Assembly (NCBI GenBank): GCA_937899435.1
Contig: CALBQG010000027.1
Location: 1 to 64,000, forward strand
DNA length: 64,000 nucleotides
Direction: 5' to 3'
DNA from: UBA11540 sp003445125
GTDB lineage: Bacteria > Bacillota > Clostridia > Oscillospirales > Ruminococcaceae
The position numbers and the translations under genes were made by a program. Shown here piece by piece: positions 52,688 to 60,950 of this stretch (the first letter of the stretch is position 1; each line of letters opens with the position of its first letter). A model generated the notes under the pieces. It made no database searches. It saw only the letters and a list, made by a program, of their open reading frames with translations, and had not been told where the DNA came from.

Positions 52688-53150
52688 CAGGTACTGTCAG
52701 GCACGTTTGAACGCGGCAAAGTACAACGATGACTTCGCGACGAGAGTGAAGGCAGTCGAACACTTACCGGGCGTTACGGAGGACAGCCTGAAGAAGTACG
52801 AGCTGGACATCAACCGTCCTCCGAATACCGTGGTCGCTATGATGGCTGACGCTTACAACGAGCCGGAACTGCGCCAGTGGTACTGCGCGAACGAGTGTCC
52901 ACTCGGAAAGGATTGCAGGGACATTGAGGCGATGCCCGCAGAAAGGACGCTCATCCGCTTGCAGAACGTCAAGACCGTTATTGATTCGGTGGCGACCTCG
53001 CTCGCGTTGATAATGGACGATGGTGTACTTGATGACGATGAGGTCAAAATGCTTCCGGAACTCAGGAAGAACCTGCTGGAAGCCAAGAGGAGAACGGAAG
53101 AAACCCTCGCGCTCCTCGAAAAAGCCGGAAAACGAGGGGATTTTAATTAA
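52656..53150 (+). CDS. Phage XRE-like protein with Cys cluster
   Basis: 164-residue phage early protein. The N-terminal half looks like an HTH (ARLNAAKYNDDFATRVKAVEHLPGVTEDSLKKYELDINRPPNTVVAMMADAY). It is followed by WYCANECPLGKDC, which could bind metal, and a helical C-terminus. Overlaps the preceding gene. Function unknown, probably regulatory. Confidence 0.7.
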   Translation: MPKQVTIAASNRYCQARLNAAKYNDDFATRVKAVEHLPGVTEDSLKKYELDINRPPNTVVAMMADAYNEPELRQWYCANECPLGKDCRDIEAMPAERTLIRLQNVKTVIDSVATSLALIMDDGVLDDDEVKMLPELRKNLLEAKRRTEETLALLEKAGKRGDFN

Positions 53151-53159
53151 GGGTGGTGA

Positions 53160-53357
53160 ATGACGATGAACAGCTTCAGAAAAGACGCATTGCTCAGAAC
53201 GCTCAGAGAAGATTACGGAATTACCACTATGGAGCAGCTTTATGACGCGATGCGGAAAATGAAGAAGCTGGACATCACACAGTTCGTTGCCGCCCCACAA
53301 ACGAAGGGAGAAAAGATATGTACCAGACAACACCCGCAGCCGACTACAGGGTTATGA
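53160..53357 (+). CDS. Small phage protein, unknown
   Basis: 65-residue protein (MTMNSFRKDALLRTLREDYGI start) with predicted helices and a basic character; AAGGG lies 6 nt before the ATG. Its end overlaps the transglycosylase gene by 40 bp. No family recognised. Confidence 0.6.
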   Translation: MTMNSFRKDALLRTLREDYGITTMEQLYDAMRKMKKLDITQFVAAPQTKGEKICTRQHPQPTTGL

Positions 53358-54118
53358 GGCTCAGACAGGAACGCCGCCGCAAGGAACGTCGCAGGAAGTT
53401 GATGCAGCGCAGAGTCATTGCCCTGCTCCTCCTGTTGACGATGGCGACCGCCGTATTCTTTATCGTGCGAGCGGCTGGACGCGCCGTATACGCCGTGTTC
53501 AACAGCGAGGAGCCGCAGAGCCACTACAGCGAAACGCTCTACACGCTCCACAACGGAACTCCGGTGAGAGCGGAAGCACCTGCTACAGAGCCGCTGGCGA
53601 CCTCAGAACCTATCGCGACAGCGGAACAAGCCGCTGACAGTGAGCCGACCATTGAGGAGATGCTGGCGAGCGGCTACCTCACGGACGATATTGCGCTGAC
53701 TTACGATTTACAGCTCGTCGCGAGGGATGCCGCCGAGACTTTCAATGTTCCCTACAAGCTCCTGCTGGCGGTGATGTTCCGAGAGAGCAGCTATAATCCA
53801 CAAGCCGAAAACGGTATATGCTTCGGGCTGATGCAGATACACAAGATGAACTTCGAGTGGCTGGAGGGCGAGCTGAAGGTTTACGGAGTGACCGACATCA
53901 AAAACAATCCGGAGGACAATATCAAAGCCGGAGCTTACCTGCTGGGCGGCTTCATTGAGAAGTACGGCGATTACCACAAGGCGTTGATGTGCTACAACTG
54001 CGGCGAAGGTAGAGCAAAAGAGCTGTGGAGCGAGGGCTACACCACAACGCGGTACACGCAGAACGTTCACGAGACGATGAATGACCTGAACGTGGCGGAC
54101 GATATTACCGAAAGGTAA
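53318..54118 (+). CDS. Membrane-anchored lytic transglycosylase-like protein
   Basis: 266-residue protein. An Arg/Lys-rich N-terminus is followed by one membrane segment (about 32-54), a Pro/Ala/Thr/Glu linker, and an SLT domain near residues 130-260 (catalytic Glu in MFRESSYNPQAENG, GLMQIH, AGAYLLGGFIEKYGDYHKALMCYNCG). It would cleave peptidoglycan outside the cell. In an early phage operon this is unusual; tail- or conjugation-linked enzymes normally sit with late genes. AAGGGAG precedes the ATG. Confidence 0.85.
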   Translation: MYQTTPAADYRVMRLRQERRRKERRRKLMQRRVIALLLLLTMATAVFFIVRAAGRAVYAVFNSEEPQSHYSETLYTLHNGTPVRAEAPATEPLATSEPIATAEQAADSEPTIEEMLASGYLTDDIALTYDLQLVARDAAETFNVPYKLLLAVMFRESSYNPQAENGICFGLMQIHKMNFEWLEGELKVYGVTDIKNNPEDNIKAGAYLLGGFIEKYGDYHKALMCYNCGEGRAKELWSEGYTTTRYTQNVHETMNDLNVADDITER

Positions 54119-54156
54119 ATCTTAGCACAAACTTACAACAATGTTCAGAAAACGCC

Positions 54157-54185
54157 TTGCCCAACTGTACAAAGTATACTATAAT
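54157..54185 (+). promoter_or_regulatory. Internal phage early promoter
   Basis: TTGCCC (54157-54162), 17-nt spacer, TATAAT (54180-54185), in the only gap of this part of the operon. Confidence 0.55.
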
Positions 54186-54236
54186 TATAATGTAGTAGGA
54201 GAAATTATAAAGATAGCAAGACTGGAGGGCAAGCAA

Positions 54237-54611
54237 ATGAAGTTGAAACGCAGCGTTAAGGTCGGGGATGTTATCCAGTTTCCGCACCACTGCTTCTCGG
54301 AGCAGCGCAGAGGATGGAATGGATGGATTTTCCGAGCAGGTATCGTAGATAAGCTCTACACCGACGAACACGGTAAGAAGTGCGCGGTAGTGAGCTACTG
54401 CTCCAAGAGAGCAGGAAGATACCAGTTGCTCCCTTGCGAGATACGCCAGCGCAGAGTTCCGGTCAGTACACTTTTCGAGTTCGATGTTGACCGTGCCGAA
54501 CGAGACTACAGAGAGTTCAAGGCATACGAAGATGCGGGTGAGAAGGTCTGCTGGAGCGAGGACACCGCACTGCTCTTAGACAAAGGAATTATTGGAGGTG
54601 ATATACAGTGA
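54237..54611 (+). CDS. Phage protein, unknown
   Basis: 124-residue basic protein starting MKLKRSVKVGDVIQFPHH with several aromatic residues; it resembles a small beta-barrel (KVGDVI... RAGIVDKLY... CAVVSYCSKRAGRYQLLPCEI). No family recognised. GGAGG lies 8 nt before ATG 54237. Preceded by its own promoter. Confidence 0.65.
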   Translation: MKLKRSVKVGDVIQFPHHCFSEQRRGWNGWIFRAGIVDKLYTDEHGKKCAVVSYCSKRAGRYQLLPCEIRQRRVPVSTLFEFDVDRAERDYREFKAYEDAGEKVCWSEDTALLLDKGIIGGDIQ

Positions 54612-54874
54612 TGACCCAGACCAAACTCGGATGCCTCGACCCTGTGAGGGCGATGCAGGTCGTGAATGAGGTCTCCGAAAAAACGCAGTACATATTCGCC
54701 CCTGAGGAGGTTGTAGAGACAATCCGCTACACCATTCGGAAATGCGAGTTGAACGGCAAGGACGAGGAATACTTCTACATCCTGCTGGAAAACGAGCTGA
54801 GGGACTATCTTATGAGAGCCTACATCAACCTGATGGGCGAAGAAAACAGAAGGAGGAAATTACAAAATGTGTGA
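54608..54874 (+). CDS. Small phage protein, unknown
   Basis: 88-residue helical acidic protein (VRAMQVVNEVSEKTQYIFAPEEVVETIRYTIRKC). GTG 54608 or ATG 54611 may start it; GGAGGTG lies upstream. Overlaps both neighbours by a few bases. Not recognised. Confidence 0.6.
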   Translation: MMTQTKLGCLDPVRAMQVVNEVSEKTQYIFAPEEVVETIRYTIRKCELNGKDEEYFYILLENELRDYLMRAYINLMGEENRRRKLQNV

Positions 54875-55115
54875 GCTTTGTCACAGAACACCCTGCGATA
54901 GCAGATGCCCGAACGCGCCGGAGCCGCCTGCGGTTTATACCTGCAAGATATGCGGCGAGAGCATTGTAGCCGGAGAGGACTACTACGAGATGGACGGCGA
55001 GTTCTACCACGAGGAGTGCTTCGAGGATAACGCCGTAAAAATCCTGATGGACGAGTGCGGCGCGATGAAGGGAGTCGCTGAAGAACCCGAACGAGAGGAT
55101 GATTACCGATGGTAA
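54867..55115 (+). CDS. Small zinc-ribbon/LIM-like phage protein
   Basis: 82-residue protein with Cys pairs MCELCHRTPCDSRC and CKICGESI, and a HEEC, giving a treble-clef-like set. Function unknown; such proteins are common in early regions of Firmicute phages. GGAGG precedes the ATG. Confidence 0.7.
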   Translation: MCELCHRTPCDSRCPNAPEPPAVYTCKICGESIVAGEDYYEMDGEFYHEECFEDNAVKILMDECGAMKGVAEEPEREDDYRW

Positions 55116-55738
55116 CAGTCGGGACATTTCCGGAGCTGACATTTGAGGAGAAGCGGCACATCTATCGGCTGAACGGTCTGCCTATTCCGAGCGTCACGAC
55201 GATTATGAAGCCTCTGTCGGAGGACGTATACGGCGGGATAGACCAGCAGGTGCTGAACAGAGCCGCAGCCAGAGGAACTGCGGTACATAACGCCATTGAG
55301 AACTATGTGAAGTTCGGTATAGAGGACATCCCTCCCGAACACGCGGGTTACTTCGATGCCTTCCTCAAATGGTTCAGCGAACACAAAGTAGTCCCCTATG
55401 GGACGGAGGTCAAGCTCTATCATAAAGGTCTGCTATACGCAGGGACAGCCGATATGGTAGCCAGCGTAGACGACCTCGATACGCTGATTGACTTCAAGAC
55501 ATCCGCTTCAGTGAGCGAGATGCTCTGCGGAGTCCAGCTCGAAGCCTATGACAGAGCGGTGGTGTCCCACTATTCGGACACACACTTCGCTCAGAAGGCT
55601 ATAGTCCATCTCAGGAAGGACGGAGAGTATCAGATGATACCGTTCCGGTCCACCGAGACGGAGTGTTGGAGAGTTTTTACGGCACTTTTGACCGTCAGAA
55701 ACTATAAACAAAAATTCAAACGAGGAGGTTCGCAATGA
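55109..55738 (+). CDS. PD-(D/E)XK-family phage nuclease
   Basis: 209-residue nuclease-like protein. It has RAAARGTAVHNAIE, an Asp in YAGTADMVAS and the LIDFKTS catalytic strand, followed by QLEAY, consistent with a RecB/lambda-exonuclease-like fold. Placed two genes before Bet/RecT, so it likely supplies the exonuclease of a two-component recombinase. Confidence 0.82.
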   Translation: MVTVGTFPELTFEEKRHIYRLNGLPIPSVTTIMKPLSEDVYGGIDQQVLNRAAARGTAVHNAIENYVKFGIEDIPPEHAGYFDAFLKWFSEHKVVPYGTEVKLYHKGLLYAGTADMVASVDDLDTLIDFKTSASVSEMLCGVQLEAYDRAVVSHYSDTHFAQKAIVHLRKDGEYQMIPFRSTETECWRVFTALLTVRNYKQKFKRGGSQ

Positions 55739-56454
55739 ACGAGAACGAAACCACAGTAGCCGTTATAAGCGCGGCAGAGGTCGAACAGACCGAACAGGAG
55801 CAGGTACTCAGTCGGGCGGTGAGCGAGATTGAGTTTCAAGCCGGAGCGATTATCATTGACAACGAGCAGGACTACCAGAACGCCGCTTCCTTCGGTCGTA
55901 TGCTGAAGCAGAAGTCCTCCGATGTCAAGGAGTTCTGGAAGCCGATGAAGGATGCCGCTCACAGGGCGCACACCGAAATCTGCAACAGAGAGAAGGCGAT
56001 GCTCCAGCCGCTCGTCAATGCTGAGAAAATCCTGAAGGAGACGATGGGTGCATACGTTGCCGAGCAGGAGCGCAAGCGCAGGGAGGCTGAGGAAGCCGCC
56101 AGAAAAGCCGCCAGAGAGGAAGCCGACCGCAAGTTGCAGGAAGCCATTGAGCTGGAGGACAAGGGCGACAAGGTCACGGCAGCCGCCGTAATCGAGGAAG
56201 CCGAGATTATGGACGAAGCCGCAGCGACCGTAGCCGTTGCCGCAGAAAAGCCGAAAGCCAGCGGAGTCGCTACCAAGAAGGATTGGAAGATTACGTCGGT
56301 TGACAGCTCGAAGGTTCCCACGTCGGTAGCCGGAGTTGAAATCAGACCCGTCGATATGGCAGCTGTGATGCGTCTCATCCGGATGTCTAAGGGCAAAATC
56401 CACATTGATGGCATTGAGTACGAGGAAACCGTACAGATGAGCTTCCGCAAGTGA
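55735..56454 (+). CDS. Coiled-coil recombination-accessory phage protein
   Basis: 239-residue protein with a long Glu/Lys/Ala coiled coil (about residues 85-165, EQERKRREAEEAARKAAREE type) and a C-terminal globular part (DWKITSVDSSKVPTS...VRMSKGKIHIDGI-like). Similar to DUF1351-type proteins beside RecT in Firmicute phages, but this match is from memory of gene order. GAGGAGG precedes the ATG. Confidence 0.65.
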   Translation: MNENETTVAVISAAEVEQTEQEQVLSRAVSEIEFQAGAIIIDNEQDYQNAASFGRMLKQKSSDVKEFWKPMKDAAHRAHTEICNREKAMLQPLVNAEKILKETMGAYVAEQERKRREAEEAARKAAREEADRKLQEAIELEDKGDKVTAAAVIEEAEIMDEAAATVAVAAEKPKASGVATKKDWKITSVDSSKVPTSVAGVEIRPVDMAAVMRLIRMSKGKIHIDGIEYEETVQMSFRK

Positions 56455-56505
56455 GTATCAAACTAAGTATCAAGCTAACTGAAGCTAAGCACAGGAGGAA
56501 TTACA

Positions 56506-57405
56506 GTGAGTACAGCATTGAGTAAGGCAGAACAGAACGCGCTCGTAGTGAGCTACGATGTCCTCGGTTCGCACGTCGAACTGGACCTCGCGTTCGTCAA
56601 GAAGTACCTCGTCAGAGGGCGGTCGGAGCTGACTACCGACCAAGAGCTGGTGTTCTTTATGAACACCTGCAAGATGCAGAACCTCAACCCGCTCGTGAGC
56701 GGTGAGGTCTATCTCATCAAGTACAGCAAGGATGAACCCGCACAGATGGTGGTCGGCAAGGACGCATATCTCCGCAGGGCGTTCAACAATCCCGACTATC
56801 TGTTCAAGAACGACGGTATAACGGTACAGCGCGGAAACAATATCGTCCAGAAAGAAGGCTGCTGCCTTTATCCGAGCGAAGTCCTTATCGGGGGCTGGTG
56901 CAGAGTGACTTTCCTGCGAGGCGGTAAGGAGCGGACGGCGTTCAAGGAAGTCTCTCTTCAGGAGTACAACAAGAATATGGCGAACTGGAAGTCCAAGCCC
57001 GCCACGATGGTGAACAAGGTCGCGGTGAGCCAGTGCGTCAGAGATGCCTTCCCGAAGGATTACGAGGGAGTATACAGCGAGGAGGAGATGGTAGCCTCTG
57101 GCGCAATCCCTGCCGAGTATACGGAAGTGACCGATGCCCCGCAGGTGAACAGCAATGAGACGATTGTGATGGAGGATGACCCCGATGCCACGAACGAGCA
57201 GAAGCAGGAGCTTTTCAGGGCGGCGAGAAAGCACTTCCCTGAAAACGCAAACGATGTGGTCAAGGGTATCATTCAGGGACTCGGTTTCCAGAGTACGACA
57301 GGAATGAAGGTTTCGGATGTCGTCAAGGCGATGGCAGACCTTCAGGAGCTGATTGATAACTCTGAGCAGCCTTCCGAAAATGCCGAAGAACCCAGCGCAC
57401 AGTAA
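56506..57405 (+). CDS. bet: Phage recombinase Bet/RecT
   Basis: 299-residue single-strand annealing protein. The Bet-like core reads DQELVFFMNTCKMQNLNPLVSGEVYLIKY and MVVGKDAYLRRAFNNPDYLFKNDGI, with GGWCRVTFLRGGKER and a Thr/Gln/Glu-rich acidic tail. It starts at GTG 56506 with AGGAGG upstream. Works with the PD-(D/E)XK nuclease and SSB in phage recombination. Confidence 0.9.
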   Translation: MSTALSKAEQNALVVSYDVLGSHVELDLAFVKKYLVRGRSELTTDQELVFFMNTCKMQNLNPLVSGEVYLIKYSKDEPAQMVVGKDAYLRRAFNNPDYLFKNDGITVQRGNNIVQKEGCCLYPSEVLIGGWCRVTFLRGGKERTAFKEVSLQEYNKNMANWKSKPATMVNKVAVSQCVRDAFPKDYEGVYSEEEMVASGAIPAEYTEVTDAPQVNSNETIVMEDDPDATNEQKQELFRAARKHFPENANDVVKGIIQGLGFQSTTGMKVSDVVKAMADLQELIDNSEQPSENAEEPSAQ

Positions 57406-57460
57406 GTACGGTCTGGCGGCGGGAGCGATACCTGCCGCCAGAAAGAAAGGCAGGTGATAC

Positions 57461-58300
57461 ATGGTGGCACTCAGAGACCAACCGTACATTCCGCTCTATG
57501 TTCTGGACTTTCTGTCGGATGAAAAGCTGCGGGAGTGCAGTGCCGAAAGTGTCGGCGTATACATTATGCTGATGTGCGTCCTGCACAAGCAGAAGGAGTA
57601 TGGAGCGATTTCACTATCTCGCAAGGATGTCAAGAGCCAAGACCCCATATCGAACTTCGCAGTGAAGCTGGCGTTGCACATTCCGTTCGACCCTGAGACG
57701 ATTGAAAGGTCGCTGAGGGAACTGATAGACCGAGACGTGATACAGCTCGAAGGCGACCGCCTCTGGCAGAAGCGGATGCTGAAGGACGGACAGATAAGTG
57801 AGGCGAGAGCTTCCGCAGGAAAGAAGGGAGCCGCCGCGAGATACGCCCCGAAGGAAGAAAATGACGGTGAAAATGATTTTGCCATAGCAAAACCTATGGC
57901 AAATGATATAGCAAACACTATGGCAAACGCCGAAAACACGCCTGAGCCGGAGAAAATCGAGGAAGTTCCTGAAAAGAAGCCGCTTATTGAAGAACGCTTC
58001 GATGAGTTCTGGAAAGCCTATCCCCGCAAGTCCAGCAAAGGCAGCGCGAAGAAGGCGTGGAAAAGAATCGCTCCAACGCAGGAGCTGTTCGACAAGATTA
58101 TGTCGGCACTGTCGGCGGCGAAAAACTGCGAACAGTGGAAGAAGGAGCGCGGGCAGTTCATTCCATATCCTGCCACATGGCTCAATCAGGAACGGTGGGA
58201 GGACGATTACGGCGTTCCTGCGGTAGACAGTGGGAAGAAGCAGCCGCCAGCCGATTTCAACCCAGACGACCCATACGCGAATTGGGGTGAGGAAAAATGA
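57461..58300 (+). CDS. DnaD-like phage replication initiator
   Basis: 279-residue protein. The N-terminal winged-helix replisome organiser domain (PYIPLYVLDFLSDEKLRECSAESVGVYIMLMCVLHKQKEYGAI) is followed by a low-complexity linker made of four four-residue repeats (IAKP, MAND, IANT, MANA) encoded by DNA iterons. A C-terminal domain (FDEFWKAYPRKSSKGSAKKAWKRI) is typical of phage initiators. It overlaps the DnaC-like loader by 4 bp. Confidence 0.88.
   Translation: MVALRDQPYIPLYVLDFLSDEKLRECSAESVGVYIMLMCVLHKQKEYGAISLSRKDVKSQDPISNFAVKLALHIPFDPETIERSLRELIDRDVIQLEGDRLWQKRMLKDGQISEARASAGKKGAAARYAPKEENDGENDFAIAKPMANDIANTMANAENTPEPEKIEEVPEKKPLIEERFDEFWKAYPRKSSKGSAKKAWKRIAPTQELFDKIMSALSAAKNCEQWKKERGQFIPYPATWLNQERWEDDYGVPAVDSGKKQPPADFNPDDPYANWGEEK
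57883..57930 (+). repeat. Four tandem 12-bp iterons, candidate phage origin
   Basis: Four contiguous 12-bp units follow YATRGCAAANNN: CATAGCAAAACC, TATGGCAAATGA, TATAGCAAACAC and TATGGCAAACGC. They lie in the linker of the initiator gene, where phages such as lambda keep their origin. Origin function is inferred. Confidence 0.6.
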
Positions 58301-59196
58301 GCGAGAAAGAACTTGCGCCATTCGCGGTGGTAGCCGCGAGGATTATAGCGGACGCGACCGCAAAGCAGGAGAAAAACGTCACGGACTACATAGACCCGAA
58401 CGACGGACTTCTTCACTGCGGTGTCTGCCATACACCGAAACAATGCAGGGTCAACCTGCCCTGTCTGAACAAAGATGACGGCACACGGGAGTTTATCGCG
58501 CCGTGCATCTGCCAGTGCAAGAAGGACGAGATTGCCGCCGAGGAGCGCAGGAAGAAGGAATTGGAGGACATGGCTCTCATCGAAAAGCTGAAATCAAGAA
58601 GCCTGATGGATGAGAAGTTCAAGTCGCAGACATTCGATACCTTCCGCACTACCAAGGAAAATGGTCGAGTGCTCCGGCTCTGCAAACGATACGCCGATGG
58701 CTTTGACGAGATGGTAGAAAAAAATCAGGGGCTACTGTTCTATGGCGACGTTGGAACGGGCAAAACCTTTTCGGCGGCGTGTATCGCGAACGCCCTTTTG
58801 AGCCGGAAGATACCAGTCGTGATGACCTCGTTCGTGAAGCTGCTGGAAAACGCCCAGAACTTCAAAGAGGACGAGGACAAGCTGATATACAGACTCAATC
58901 AGGCGAAGCTGCTTATCATAGACGACCTCGGAGCTGAGAGAAGCACAGACTTCGCGCTGGAGAAAGTCTACAACATCGTGGACAGCAGATACAGAGCCAG
59001 ACTTCCGATGATACTTACGACAAACCTCGAACTCAGCGATATGCAGAGGGCAAGCGATATACGATACAGCCGGATATACGACCGAATCTTTGAGGTCTGC
59101 TATCCGGTGAGGTTCACAGGTTCTTCGTTCCGCAAACTTGAAGCCAAGAAGCGGTTCGATGAAATGAAATCCTTTTTGGAGGGCGACGATGAGTAA
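58297..59196 (+). CDS. DnaC/IstB-like helicase loader ATPase
   Basis: 299-residue AAA+ ATPase. An N-terminal Cys-rich zinc-binding part (HCGVCHTPKQC, CICQC) is followed by Walker A GDVGTGKTFSA, Walker B LLIIDDLGAE, and sensor LTTNLE. Would load the replicative helicase at the phage origin. Overlaps the initiator by 4 bp. Confidence 0.92.
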   Translation: MSEKELAPFAVVAARIIADATAKQEKNVTDYIDPNDGLLHCGVCHTPKQCRVNLPCLNKDDGTREFIAPCICQCKKDEIAAEERRKKELEDMALIEKLKSRSLMDEKFKSQTFDTFRTTKENGRVLRLCKRYADGFDEMVEKNQGLLFYGDVGTGKTFSAACIANALLSRKIPVVMTSFVKLLENAQNFKEDEDKLIYRLNQAKLLIIDDLGAERSTDFALEKVYNIVDSRYRARLPMILTTNLELSDMQRASDIRYSRIYDRIFEVCYPVRFTGSSFRKLEAKKRFDEMKSFLEGDDE

Positions 59197-59368
59197 AATC
59201 GAGATTTTCACGGAGCAGGACCGTTTGACGGTCGCGTCGATACTCGTGAAGAACGGCTACACGGTTCGACAGCTCAGAGAGCGAGTAGAAGGCAAGCGAA
59301 GCTACCTCTACTACCTCGAATACAGCAAGCCGAAGAAATCCGCAGGAGAGGAGGACGAAAGAGAATGA
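59189..59368 (+). CDS. Small phage protein, unknown
   Basis: 59-residue gene from ATG 59189 to TGA 59366-59368. It overlaps the loader by 8 bp and the next gene by 4 bp (ATGA), with GGAGGGCGACG before the start. The product begins MSKIEIFTEQDRLTVASIL and ends in a charged tail. Tight packing supports it; no function recognised. Confidence 0.7.
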   Translation: MSKIEIFTEQDRLTVASILVKNGYTVRQLRERVEGKRSYLYYLEYSKPKKSAGEEDERE

Positions 59369-59577
59369 ACGCAGTCACACAGAGGCAGCAGGTGCTGGCA
59401 CACCTTCAGCAGGAAGGCAGCATTACGTCGTGGGAAGCTATCACGCTGTTCCATGCCACTCGGTTATCCGGCATTATATTCAGCCTGAAAAAGAGCGGCT
59501 ACCCTATCGTTTCCACGATGGAAACGAACGGCGATAAGCGGTACGCAAGGTACACGCTCGTGAGGAACGCGCAATGA
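59365..59577 (+). CDS. Small phage winged-helix protein
   Basis: 70-residue protein with a helix-turn-helix (QQVLAHLQQEGSITSWEAITLFHATRLSGIIFSLKKSGYPI) followed by a short wing, as in the phage HTH family. Coupled to the genes on both sides by ATGA overlaps. Confidence 0.8.
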   Translation: MNAVTQRQQVLAHLQQEGSITSWEAITLFHATRLSGIIFSLKKSGYPIVSTMETNGDKRYARYTLVRNAQ

Positions 59578-60107
59578 AAACTACTCAGCTCAGATGGAAC
59601 GCCGATATGGACGGCACATGGCTCTGCGCACTCGTTTCTCAGGAGGACGCGATGTTCGCACTGGAGAACTTTGAGCAAGGCAAGGTCTACAACCTCGAAC
59701 TGAAAAAGGCGAGAGGGAGAAAGAGAAGCCTTGACTCGAACGCCTACTGCTGGGTGCTGATGGACAAACTCGCGGCATACTACAGAGTTCCCGTTTCGGA
59801 GGTCTATCGGAACTTCGTGAGGGAGATAGGCGGTAATTCGGAGATAATCTGCATGATGAACCGAGCCGTGGAGGTGTTCTGCCGGAGCTGGGAGAGAAAC
59901 GGTCTCGGATGGCAGACGGAGGTGCTTCCCTCAAAAATCGAAGGATGCCAGAACGTCAAGGTCTACTATGGCTCGTCTACTTACGATACGGCGCAGATGT
60001 CACGGCTGATTGATTTAGTCGTGCAGGAGTGCAAGGACGCTGGTATAGAAACCCTACCGCCCGAAGAACTGCGAAGCCTGATGGCGCAGTGGGAAGGACG
60101 GTGCTGA
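59574..60107 (+). CDS. NinB-like recombination protein
   Basis: 177-residue protein with KKARGRKRSLDSNAYCWVLMDKLAAYY, resembling the NinB/Orf conserved stretch, and YYGSSTYDTAQMSRLIDLVVQECKDAGIETLPPEEL at the end. In lambda, NinB acts with RecF-type and Red recombination. Assignment rests on motif resemblance. Confidence 0.75.
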   Translation: MKTTQLRWNADMDGTWLCALVSQEDAMFALENFEQGKVYNLELKKARGRKRSLDSNAYCWVLMDKLAAYYRVPVSEVYRNFVREIGGNSEIICMMNRAVEVFCRSWERNGLGWQTEVLPSKIEGCQNVKVYYGSSTYDTAQMSRLIDLVVQECKDAGIETLPPEELRSLMAQWEGRC

Positions 60108-60109
60108 CA

Positions 60110-60658
60110 GTGGAATGCTGGAAAAATATAAACGGATATGAAGGCATTTATGAAGTTAGCAACTTGGGGCGAGTTCGGTCTGTCAAGAGAACCTTTCTTA
60201 CAAATAACTGCCACGGAGGAAGAACGCCAAGAACCTTCAGTGAGAAAATAATGAAGCCGGTTGATAACGGAAACGGCTATCAGTATGTCAAACTTAGCTA
60301 TGACGGCGGCAGGAGAAACCGCTATATACACCGACTGGTTGCCGAGGCGTTCTGTGATAACCCGCACGGTTACAACGAAGTGAACCACAAGGACTTCGAC
60401 AAGCATAATAATAACGCCGAAAATTTGGAGTGGTGTGAAAGAGAATACAACGTCAATTATTCAGCAGGAAAAATGAGAAAGCCCAAAAGTTCCTGCAAAA
60501 AGACTAATACTGGAATTAAGTATATCTCTTTGAGAACAGTCAAAGGGCGTAAGCCAGTGTTTAGAGTTAACGTCAGGCAAAAAAATGTGTGTAAGCAATT
60601 CAAGACACTAAGTGAGGCAAGGAGGTTTTTGGAGGAGGTGATGAAAGATGGCGTATAG
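60110..60658 (+). CDS. HNH homing-type endonuclease (NUMOD4-HNH-AP2)
   Basis: 182-residue free-standing endonuclease. The N-terminal NUMOD4 motif (WKNINGYEGIYEVSNLGRVRS) is followed by an HNH core (IHRLVAEAFCDNPHGYNEVNHKDFDKHNNNAENLEWC) and a C-terminal AP2-like DNA-binding part. The gene is richer in AAT, AAA and TAT codons than its neighbours, suggesting recent arrival. GTG 60110 is the likely start (GTG 60101 possible). It sits directly before a broken phage gene. Confidence 0.88.
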   Translation: MECWKNINGYEGIYEVSNLGRVRSVKRTFLTNNCHGGRTPRTFSEKIMKPVDNGNGYQYVKLSYDGGRRNRYIHRLVAEAFCDNPHGYNEVNHKDFDKHNNNAENLEWCEREYNVNYSAGKMRKPKSSCKKTNTGIKYISLRTVKGRKPVFRVNVRQKNVCKQFKTLSEARRFLEEVMKDGV

Positions 60659-60950
60659 ATATTGCTTTTTGTGTGGCAAGAACGGTCAGTCGGACCGATT
60701 AGAGCGTCATCATTAGCACATTTTCGGCGGACCTTACAGGAACCTATCAGAGAAGTACAAGCTGGTGGTGTATCTCTGCGGAGACCGCTGCCACAGGAAC
60801 GGTCCGAAGGCGGCGCACCGAAACGCCGAGACGATGGCGTTCTTACACGCATATGGACAAAAGAAGGCTATGAAGGAGCAAGGCTGGACGGTAGACCAGT
60901 TCCGTCAGGTCTTTGGGAGAAACTATCTGGAGGATGACGATGAGAGCTAA
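60648..60950 (+). pseudogene. Phage HNH-like zinc protein interrupted by an in-frame TAG
   Basis: From ATG 60648 the frame reads MAYRYCFLCGKNGQSDRLERHH, then TAG (60714-60716), then continues HIFGGPYRNLSEKYKLVVYLCGDRCHRNG to TAA at 60950. Intact relatives read through ...KHHIFGG..., so the extra CATTAG looks like a 6-bp insertion. The first part overlaps the HNH gene stop. A short product could restart at GTG 60765. TAG ends the neighbouring gene, so recoding is not supported. Confidence 0.75.

Noticed and set aside
57883..57930. CRISPR-like array
   Set aside because: The repeats are 12 bp, contiguous and coding, without spacers.
60648..60950. Stop-codon recoding of TAG in the prophage
   Set aside because: TAG ends the neighbouring endonuclease gene and other genes end normally, so an insertion lesion is simpler.
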